This document shows positions 1 to 5,209 of a DNA stretch of 5,209 nt, in pieces. The notes below the pieces were generated by a model that was not told where the DNA came from, made no database searches, and worked only from the letters and a program-made list of their open reading frames with translations. Made by a program: the position numbers and the translations under genes. Within the stretch, counting starts at the first letter, position 1; the number at the start of each line of letters is the position of its first letter. The stretch is from Methanomassiliicoccales archaeon PtaU1.Bin030 (lineage in GTDB: Archaea > Thermoplasmatota > Thermoplasmata > Methanomassiliicoccales > Methanomassiliicoccaceae): the NCBI GenBank assembly GCA_002067635.1, contig MVRB01000192.1:1-5209 (forward strand). The letters run 5' to 3'.

Positions 1-1341
1 GAAGAAGCCGCCTATGAGCTCCCTCTCGGCCCTGTCGTCCTCGCCCACATCGCCGGTCCAGGCCTTCATGATCAGACGGACGACCTCCTGGGACCGCATG
101 GCCGGTCCGTCCTCCTCCTTCCCTGAGACCTCCCTGAGCTCGGGGTCGGGGGTGCGGTCGCTGTTGTAGGGTGTGAGAAGGGACAGCTCGCTGGCGGTGA
201 CGTGGGCGGCCAGCCCCACCAGGCGGTCCTCGATGTAATCGTACTCCACGTCCAGGAACACCCTCACCAATGGCTCCCCCTCCGGGCCCACGTGGGCGGG
301 CAGCAGGCCCGGGCCGGACCGCCCTATCGGCATGACCCCGAAGTCCCCCTGCTGGCTCCCGGACATGTTGGACCTCCGCGCCTTGGCGCGCACGATGAGG
401 TCCCCCAGGTCGGAGCTGAAGCCGATGGTGCGTCGTAGCGCAGAAGCCCTGTCCCCATGGGGATCGAGGCCGGCCAGGTCATCGATGGTGGCGATTCCTG
501 CCTGACGTAGCATTCGGACCTCCGAGGGATCGATGCCCAGCAGCTCCAGGCGCCTCCGGCGGGCGCTCTCGGGCATGCATATGGGACAGTGCACGCAGGC
601 CCCGCACTTGGCGTCAAGGCGGTAGCTGAGGTCCTCCAGGTCGGTACGTGCGATGCGGGCAAGAGGGCCCTTGTCGGAGAGAAGGTTGCGCAGGTCACCC
701 ATCTCCTCCACCAGGTCCAGCGACGGTAGCCCCAAGGCGTCCTGTACCTGGTTGCTGTCGGGGTCGATGCGAGCGACCACCGACTCCAGGACCACATTGT
801 CATAGCGCGCTCCTCCCACCTCCAGGCCATGGCGCTCGAGGTGATCGCCTACCATGGTCCGGTACGCTGCCAGCTGGATGCGGTGGTAGGTCTTGTCCCT
901 GCGGCTGGCCTTGCACTCCACGATGCGAAGGACGGGAACGCCATCTCGCCATCTGAGCACGATAAAGTCCATCCTCCCGGAGAGCACGAAGTCGCCCACC
1001 TCGCCCTCTATCTCCACCTCCCGGGCGAACACTTCGGAACCGGGCGCCGTTCCCCGGACGGATTCCAGGAAGCTTTGCCAGGAGATCCGGCACTCACCCT
1101 CCGGGGGGCAGGGGTTCAGTAGGCGGACCCTTGTGCCCAGGGAACGCCCCAGCTCCTCCTCCCTCTCCCTCCCTCGCACTGCCAGGATGGGGTTCAGGGG
1201 TCCGCGCACCCGCCCGTAGAAAGGAAAGCGGCGGGCGATCTCGGACTTGTCCAGCCTCAGCTTGAAGCTCCGCTCGCAGCAGTGCTGATCGACGTACTCG
1301 CCGATATCGGTCACTACCACCAGGCTCTTCTTCTCGCTCAT
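1..1341 (-). CDS. RecB-family (COG2251/TM0106-like) nuclease with Fe-S cysteines and RNase H-like domain; C-terminus beyond window
   Basis: The frame is open for 447 codons from ATG at 1341 to the left edge, with no stop. The start is fixed: an in-frame TGA lies four codons upstream and a GAGGG motif precedes the ATG. PD-(D/E)XK nuclease motifs are visible: GRMD (D125), ECK (E142, K144) and QLAAY (Q156, Y160), the RecB order. Cysteines 21/22 near the N-terminus plus C246, C249, C252 and C255 resemble the split four-cysteine Fe-S site of Cas4, AddB and Dna2 nucleases. A helix-hairpin-helix-like stretch follows (about 268-295), then FLDVEYD (D364, E366), which fits the first acidic motif of an RNase H-like exonuclease fold. 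This order matches the TM0106/COG2251 family. Some members continue into a superfamily 1 helicase, which would lie outside this window. The likely role is DNA processing or repair in the cytoplasm; the substrate is unknown. Family call is firm, function is inferred. Confidence 0.88.
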   Translation of the reverse strand, partial: MSEKKSLVVVTDIGEYVDQHCCERSFKLRLDKSEIARRFPFYGRVRGPLNPILAVRGREREEELGRSLGTRVRLLNPCPPEGECRISWQSFLESVRGTAPGSEVFAREVEIEGEVGDFVLSGRMDFIVLRWRDGVPVLRIVECKASRRDKTYHRIQLAAYRTMVGDHLERHGLEVGGARYDNVVLESVVARIDPDSNQVQDALGLPSLDLVEEMGDLRNLLSDKGPLARIARTDLEDLSYRLDAKCGACVHCPICMPESARRRRLELLGIDPSEVRMLRQAGIATIDDLAGLDPHGDRASALRRTIGFSSDLGDLIVRAKARRSNMSGSQQGDFGVMPIGRSGPGLLPAHVGPEGEPLVRVFLDVEYDYIEDRLVGLAAHVTASELSLLTPYNSDRTPDPELREVSGKEEDGPAMRSQEVVRLIMKAWTGDVGEDDRAERELIGGFF

Positions 1342-1347
1342 GGCCTG

Positions 1348-1352
1348 CCCTC
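1348..1352 (-). promoter_or_regulatory. Ribosome binding site of the nuclease gene
   Basis: On the minus strand GAGGG sits six bases before the ATG at 1341, a normal Shine-Dalgarno spacing. It overlaps the in-frame TGA that closes the frame upstream. Together these support ATG 1341 as the true start. Confidence 0.5.
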
Positions 1353-1354
1353 AG

Positions 1355-1394
1355 CCAGCACCGGGGGCCGCTCAGGACCCAGCTCGGTGCCTGG
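1355..1394 (-). other. Imperfect inverted repeat in the spacer between PKD and nuclease genes
   Basis: On the plus strand CCAGCACCG (1355-1363) pairs with CGGTGC-C-TGG (1385-1394), giving a nine-pair stem with one bulged base and a loop of 21 bases. It fills most of the 69-base spacer between the PKD stop and the nuclease start. No T-tract follows on the minus strand, so it is not a typical terminator. It may be an RNA hairpin in a shared transcript or a chance pairing in GC-rich DNA. Confidence 0.25.
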
Positions 1395-1410
1395 ACACGC
1401 TAACGCATCC

Positions 1411-2952
1411 TCACCACTTGAACCTGATGAGCAGGAAGACCGCCAGGCCTACGGCCAGTATGGAAACGCCCCAGCCCACCCAGATCCACGTCTCTGTGGA
1501 GAACGGGGCCCACTGCGCGTCCCCCACTACCACCGTGAGCTCGTTGGAGATGGAGACCCTGGACGATGAGTCGGTGACCGTGAGGGTGACGGTGTAGGTA
1601 CCAGGGTTCTCGAAGGTGTGGTTCACGTCCTTCATGGTGCTGGTGGTCCCATCATCGAAGTTCCAGTGGTAGAAGTATGGCCCCGTACCACTGGAGACCG
1701 AGCTGGTGAAGGGGACGGTCAAGGGGGCAGACCCAGTGCTGGATCCCTGCTGTATCACGACCTCAAGGCCGTCCTCCGATGTCACCGTGATCTCAATATC
1801 CTGGGACATCGCCTCCTTTGCTGAGGAGTCCCTGACGGTGAGGCGCACAGTGTAGATCCCTGGTTCGGAATAGGTGTGAAGAGGGTCCTCCTCCTCGCTG
1901 TATGTCCCGTCACCGAACGTCCAGTTGTATGAGATGGTCCCTGTGGCGTTCTCCACCACGCTGTAGAAGTTGACATCGAGCGGGCCCATACCATAGGAGA
2001 CGGACGAGGATATGCTGGTCTTGAGGTCCTGGGATAAGGAGGCCACGATCCTCAGGTTGGGCGAGGTGGCCGTCCGGCCCTCGCTGTCGGTGATGTTCAC
2101 ATTCACGTTGTAGGTGGCGGCCTCTGTGAATGTATGGGTCGGAGACTCCTCGGTGCTGGTGGACCCGTCACCGAACTGCCACAGGTATGTGTAAGGAGCC
2201 ACCCCGTACCGGGGTGTGGCGTTGAAGGTGATGTTCAGGGGCAAGGTGCCTGCGGTGGTGGAGGCGGTGATGTTCACCTGGAAGGGGGGTGTGATCACTA
2301 TGGGTGTGCTGGTGTTGCTGACCGTGCGGCCGTAGTTGTCCCTGATGACGACCTCCGGAGCGTAGGTTCCCGCCTTGGTGTAGATATGGTTGACAGAGCT
2401 CCCGGTACCTGTGGTCCCATCATCGAGGTCCCATTCATAGGTGTACGGTGCGGTGCCGCCCGTGACATCGGCCGTGAGGGCGATCTCCACAGGAGCCTGG
2501 GCGGTGGAGACGTTGGAGGCCACACTAACGTCCAGGGCCGAGCTGGCGCAGTAGAACGTGAAATCAAAGCTGGGGGTGAGCTCGTAGGGGTCGCCCTCCG
2601 TGCTGCCCGTGACCTTCACGGTCCCGTTATGGGGTCCAGGCGCCAGGTCGGTGGGGATGCTCAAAGTGTGGTTGAAGGTCCGTGTGAAAGGGAACGAGGT
2701 GATGTCCAGAACGCCTGAGAACAGCACGCCCGTGTATGCCCAATCGGGATAGTAGACTGTCACCTGGGTTATCTGCAGGGAAGAGACCTCGGAGCCCGGC
2801 GATATTATTATGGTATACTGACAGGGCACGGACTCCCCGGGGAAGACCTCCTGCGGCGATGTCTTGTCCAGCGCCACAGAGTCAGGCCAAGCGCCTTGAA
2901 CTGACGGCGGCACGACCGCCACGGTCGTCATTAAAAGCAAAAAGGTGAGCAC
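1411..2952 (-). CDS. Exported PKD-repeat surface protein with C-terminal membrane anchor
   Basis: The 513-residue frame starts at GTG 2952 and ends with TGA at 1411-1413. Residues 1-20 form a hydrophobic signal peptide, probably cut near SVQG-AW. A beta-rich region (21-137) with two cysteines (C44, C135) that I do not recognise comes next. Four PKD domains follow, at about 140-222, 225-305, 309-392 and 396-477. Each carries the W-x-[LF]-[DG]-D-G core (W174, W258, W344, W430), spaced 84-86 residues apart, and an aromatic GTY-type strand. A Trp-rich transmembrane helix (about 489-509) and a short basic tail, RFKW, anchor it. Eleven N-x-S/T sequons suggest glycosylation outside the cell. PKD stacks act as extracellular stalks or adhesion modules; no catalytic domain is visible. 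The start is uncertain: no clear Shine-Dalgarno precedes the GTG, and the frame stays open upstream to a stop at 3001-3003 with a plausible signal-peptide n-region but no ATG. Confidence 0.87.
   Translation of the reverse strand: MLTFLLLMTTVAVVPPSVQGAWPDSVALDKTSPQEVFPGESVPCQYTIIISPGSEVSSLQITQVTVYYPDWAYTGVLFSGVLDITSFPFTRTFNHTLSIPTDLAPGPHNGTVKVTGSTEGDPYELTPSFDFTFYCASSALDVSVASNVSTAQAPVEIALTADVTGGTAPYTYEWDLDDGTTGTGSSVNHIYTKAGTYAPEVVIRDNYGRTVSNTSTPIVITPPFQVNITASTTAGTLPLNITFNATPRYGVAPYTYLWQFGDGSTSTEESPTHTFTEAATYNVNVNITDSEGRTATSPNLRIVASLSQDLKTSISSSVSYGMGPLDVNFYSVVENATGTISYNWTFGDGTYSEEEDPLHTYSEPGIYTVRLTVRDSSAKEAMSQDIEITVTSEDGLEVVIQQGSSTGSAPLTVPFTSSVSSGTGPYFYHWNFDDGTTSTMKDVNHTFENPGTYTVTLTVTDSSSRVSISNELTVVVGDAQWAPFSTETWIWVGWGVSILAVGLAVFLLIRFKW
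1522..2535 (-). repeat. Four tandem PKD-domain coding repeats
   Basis: Four successive units of 84-86 codons encode PKD folds. Approximate unit bounds are 2287-2535, 2038-2280, 1777-2028 and 1522-1767. The units share the Trp/Asp-Gly core, an H-x-[FY] strand and a closing T-[DV]-type strand. They are diverged in sequence, so this is an old protein-level repeat and not a recent DNA duplication. Confidence 0.75.
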
Positions 2953-3229
2953 TAAGCTCGCTAGAACCTTATCGATACGCGTTTCCCATCCCTCGTGCCA
3001 TCAACGCACTTTTTTTAGATAATACTTGCGAGCGAGGGCGTCCTGTCAGCGTGGTAGCTGTAGTGGAAATCGACGATCTGGCAATGTGGGGGGCATGAGA
3101 CGTTTCGTGCTGGGGCCCCGAGGGCAGGACCATGGTGGGAAGGGCGACCCGCTCCCCAAGATTTTTCGATTGTTCTTTTCCTGTGCGCTTACCGAACAGG
3201 TTTGGCGATAGCTCCATCCGCCTGTGCCG
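2953..3229. other. Intergenic region between kinase and PKD genes
   Basis: This 277-base stretch holds no gene I can support. Frames of 61 and 82 codons exist on the two strands, but their translations show no domain or convincing composition. AT-rich blocks lie near 3160-3180 and 3010-3024 in otherwise GC-rich DNA. No T-tract terminator is visible on the minus strand after the kinase stop. Confidence 0.6.
3016..3024 (-). promoter_or_regulatory. Possible archaeal TATA box for the PKD gene
   Basis: Read on the minus strand, TATTATCTA is preceded by the purine-rich GCAAG (BRE-like) and followed by an A-run. Its centre is about 31 bases before the out-of-frame ATG at 2989 and about 68 bases before the GTG at 2952. 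That would suit a start of transcription near 2994. The match to the archaeal TATA consensus is only partial. Confidence 0.3.
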
Positions 3230-4384
3230 TCACGTGTACCTGTAAGAGCCGCGAGGTATGGTCAGCTGGAAGGTGGCCCCCTTACCGTCCTCGCCGACCT
3301 CCTGTATGAGTATCCCCGTTATCGCCAGGATCTCCTTGGAAAGGAACAGGCCCAGCCCGGTCCCTTTGCCGAACCCCTTCATGAAGAGCCTTTCCCGGTC
3401 TTCCGGTGATAACCCTGCCCCGTTGTCCTGGAACGTTAGGAGCACGTCGCCGTCCTGCTTCCTGGCATCCAGGACGATACGCAAGGAGTCCGTCCGGCCA
3501 GAATACTTTATGCTGTTATCCACGAGGTTGCGGAAGACCATGCCCAACATGGGGTCGGCCAGTATGCTCAGGTTCCTCAGACCTGGTCCGATCTCAATAG
3601 CTCCGTTGCCCTCAAGCTTGGGCAGGTCCTTCACAATATCCTCCATCGACTGCCACTGTGGTAGCGTGGAGCCCATCATCTCGTAGTCCTTGGTGAAATC
3701 GATCTGCCTGCTGACGTTCTGTATCGACCCCTCGACCTTCTTCAGCCGCTCCAACACGAAGGGATCGTCGATCCTCTCCATGGCCAGCCCCAAATTGGCG
3801 CTCTGTATCTGGAGCTGGTTCTTGATGTCGTGGCGAGTGATGCTTCCCAGGAGGTCCAGCTTCTGGCGCGCCTTCAGGTACCTGACCTCGGCCTGCTTGT
3901 ACCGGGTAATGTCCTGGTTGACGCCGAAATCCCTGATCCGGGCTCCTTTCGGGTCCCTGAAAGAGTACGCGCAGACGAGGATGTGCCTAACCTCCCCGTC
4001 CCGCCTTATGATGCGGTGCTCCAGCTCCCGGTAGTCATCGTTGAAGGAGTGGGAGTAGGTCTTGGTCCGGAAGCTCTCCTGAACACGAGGGAGGTCATCA
4101 GGGTGGACGAACTCCCTGATGTAGGTCTCTGCCAGCATATGATAGCCGCCCTCTCTCTGGGCATCGGTGGCATATAGCTTGTAGAAGCGATCGTTGAAGG
4201 TGTAGGTCCTGGTGCTCACGTCGTACTCCCAAGATGCGATGTCCGCCATGTCCATGGCCATGGACAGGTGGGCCATGGTGGTCTTTAGCTCGTCCTCAAC
4301 CCTCTTGCGCTCGGTGATGTCCCGGAGCAGGATGATATCCTGGGGCTCGCTCTCCTCGGCATCTCCCAGAGAAGCGACGGTCAC
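3230..4384 (-). CDS. Sensor histidine kinase, C-terminal piece (PAS remnant, PAS, HisKA-like, HATPase)
   Basis: This 384-codon frame runs from GTG 4384 to TGA 3230-3232. Residues 1-40 are the end of a PAS domain (strand VTVASL, then DITERKR) whose first part is coded before the TAA at 4385. A complete PAS domain follows (about 41-165, with FVHPDDL and NQDITRYK). Next are an H-box with ITRHDIKNQL (H185 the likely phosphorylated histidine), an N-box with N286 and N290, a G1 box DNGAG (320-324), F338 and a G2 box GTGLGL (341-346). All ATP-binding and phosphotransfer residues look intact, so the module could autophosphorylate. No membrane helix is seen, so it is probably cytosolic. Because the frame begins inside a PAS fold, it is best read as the downstream half of a gene broken by a nonsense codon. 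Reinitiation at the GTG is an alternative. Confidence 0.82.
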   Translation of the reverse strand: MTVASLGDAEESEPQDIILLRDITERKRVEDELKTTMAHLSMAMDMADIASWEYDVSTRTYTFNDRFYKLYATDAQREGGYHMLAETYIREFVHPDDLPRVQESFRTKTYSHSFNDDYRELEHRIIRRDGEVRHILVCAYSFRDPKGARIRDFGVNQDITRYKQAEVRYLKARQKLDLLGSITRHDIKNQLQIQSANLGLAMERIDDPFVLERLKKVEGSIQNVSRQIDFTKDYEMMGSTLPQWQSMEDIVKDLPKLEGNGAIEIGPGLRNLSILADPMLGMVFRNLVDNSIKYSGRTDSLRIVLDARKQDGDVLLTFQDNGAGLSPEDRERLFMKGFGKGTGLGLFLSKEILAITGILIQEVGEDGKGATFQLTIPRGSYRYT

Positions 4385-4387
4385 TTA
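4385..4387 (-). other. In-frame TAA stop inside a PAS domain
   Basis: The minus strand reads TGG GGC TAA GTG ACC, and the same frame is coding on both sides. Upstream residues (YVRKDGQIVWG) and downstream residues (VTVASL to DITERKR) together form one normal PAS/PAC motif, with the stop in place of a single residue. No frameshift is involved. Pyrrolysine recoding uses TAG, so it does not explain this codon. Confidence 0.85.
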
Positions 4388-5209
4388 GCCCCAGACGATC
4401 TGGCCGTCCTTGCGGACGTACCTTTTCTCCACCTCGTAGGTGCTCCTCCTGCCTGCCAGGTACTCCTCCCTGAGGTCCATACCCACCTCGAGATCATCAG
4501 GATGGGCGAGATCGAAGAGGGACAGCTTGCCAAGCTCCGAACGTGAGTGACCGAAGAACCTTAACAGCTCATCGTTGAACTCATTTGGCACACCGTTGCG
4601 GTCGACGATGGCGATTCCCACCGCCGCCTCGTTGAAGATGGCCCGGAACCTGCTCTCGCTTCTCCGCAGCGCGTCCTCTGACCTCACGTGCCCGGTCATG
4701 TCGGTCACGTAAGCCAGGACCCCCTGGCCGTCAGAGAGATTCACCTGGGAGAAGGCCACGTGAACAGGGAAACGAGTGCCGTTCTTGCGAACCCCGACGA
4801 ATTCGGTCGATGGCCTCCGGGCCGGCCGCTGAACATGGTGCGCGGTCGGGTCCGGTTCGTGGGGCCGGCCGGACCGCTGGATCATGTCCTCCAGGGGGCG
4901 ATCCCTGACGTCGTCCGCATCATCGTAGCCGAACATTACCAGGTGCCGGCGGTTGGCGTAGGAGACCAGCCCTTGCTGGACCATCATTATGGCGACGGGG
5001 GCGTCCTCGATGAGGGAGCGGAAACGCTCCTCGCTCCTCCGGAGGTCAAGCTCGTTGCGGTGACCGACGACCGCCTTCTTCACCTTGTGCTCCAGCTCTA
5101 TGAACTGGGACCTGGGGTCCCCGCCCTTCTGAACGTAGAAGGTCACGCCGTTGTTAAGGGCCTCGATTACCACTTCCTCCCTACCTTTTCCGGTGAAGAG
5201 GATGAACGG
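4385..5209 (-). CDS. Response regulator-PAS-PAS sensor protein, N-terminal piece; start beyond window, ends at in-frame TAA
   Basis: The frame is open from the right edge to TAA 4385-4387, giving 274 residues. It opens with PFILFTGKG and FYVQKGGDP, the last strands of a receiver domain. Thr6 and Lys28 of the window sequence match the conserved receiver Thr and Lys; the phosphorylated Asp lies off the window. The GTG at 5173 is inside this domain and is not the true start. PAS1 spans about 58-182 (from SEERFRSLIEDAPVAI to VTDMTGH). PAS2 begins at about 184 (SESRFRAIFNEAAVGI) and breaks off after DGQIVWG. Receiver-PAS-kinase proteins of this plan are common in methanogenic archaea, where they act as cytosolic or hybrid signalling kinases. 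The ligands of these PAS domains are unknown. With the downstream piece it would form a single protein of more than 659 residues; alone it would be a receiver-PAS protein lacking a kinase. Confidence 0.83.
   Translation of the reverse strand, partial: PFILFTGKGREEVVIEALNNGVTFYVQKGGDPRSQFIELEHKVKKAVVGHRNELDLRRSEERFRSLIEDAPVAIMMVQQGLVSYANRRHLVMFGYDDADDVRDRPLEDMIQRSGRPHEPDPTAHHVQRPARRPSTEFVGVRKNGTRFPVHVAFSQVNLSDGQGVLAYVTDMTGHVRSEDALRRSESRFRAIFNEAAVGIAIVDRNGVPNEFNDELLRFFGHSRSELGKLSLFDLAHPDDLEVGMDLREEYLAGRRSTYEVEKRYVRKDGQIVWG

Noticed and set aside
324..830. 168-codon minus-strand frame with a Trp/Arg/Pro-rich translation
   Set aside because: It is out of frame with the nuclease gene, which covers the same bases and carries clear RecB, cysteine and helix-hairpin-helix motifs. 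Its composition is that of a shadow frame.
2134..2718. 194-codon plus-strand frame antisense to the PKD gene
   Set aside because: The Gly/Val-rich translation mirrors the PKD repeats on the other strand; no domain or start signal supports it.
3009..3016. T-run on the plus strand as a terminator
   Set aside because: No plus-strand gene lies upstream of it and no stem precedes it. On the minus strand it is an A-run beside the TATA-like element.
2969..3217. 82-codon minus-strand frame in the intergenic region
   Set aside because: No recognisable domain, weak ribosome binding site and random-looking composition. It runs over the possible promoter of the PKD gene and ends just before that gene.
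4385..4387. Recoding of the stop as pyrrolysine
   Set aside because: Pyrrolysine is inserted at TAG, and this codon is TAA. No recoding element can be recognised by eye.
5171..5173. GTG at 5173 as the start of the N-terminal kinase piece
   Set aside because: The frame continues upstream to the window edge with conserved receiver-domain residues (PFILFTGKGREE), so the gene starts outside the window.

Overview
All recognisable genes in this window lie on the minus strand, so it reads from the right edge to the left. The DNA is GC-rich (by eye, well above half). Three things suggest an archaeon: a REC-PAS-PAS-PAS-kinase of the kind common in methanogens and relatives, a surface protein made of PKD repeats, and a COG2251/TM0106-type RecB-family nuclease, with frequent AGG arginine codons. 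A Thermoplasmatota/Methanomassiliicoccales-like or methanomicrobial source is plausible, but this is inferred from protein style and not from a marker gene.

Right part (3230-5209): one long reading frame for a multidomain sensor kinase. It enters from the right edge inside a receiver domain and runs through two PAS domains. An in-frame TAA at 4385-4387, inside the second PAS domain, interrupts it. It then resumes in the same frame with the end of that PAS domain, a third PAS domain, a histidine phosphoacceptor helix and a complete ATPase domain. It is given here as two CDS pieces. Middle (2953-3229): a 277-base non-coding stretch with a possible archaeal promoter for the next gene. Next (1411-2952): an exported, C-terminally membrane-anchored protein with four PKD repeats. 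Left part (1-1341): a predicted nuclease with a RecB-type PD-(D/E)XK domain, a four-cysteine Fe-S signature, a helix-hairpin-helix region and the start of an RNase H-like domain. It is cut by the left edge, and family members may continue into a helicase.

The PKD gene and the nuclease are 69 bases apart and may be co-transcribed, but their functions do not obviously connect. I see no CRISPR array, mobile element, tRNA or rRNA. The most notable point is the nonsense codon in an otherwise well-preserved sensor kinase, followed directly by a GTG codon. I do not see convincing evidence of a wholly new system.
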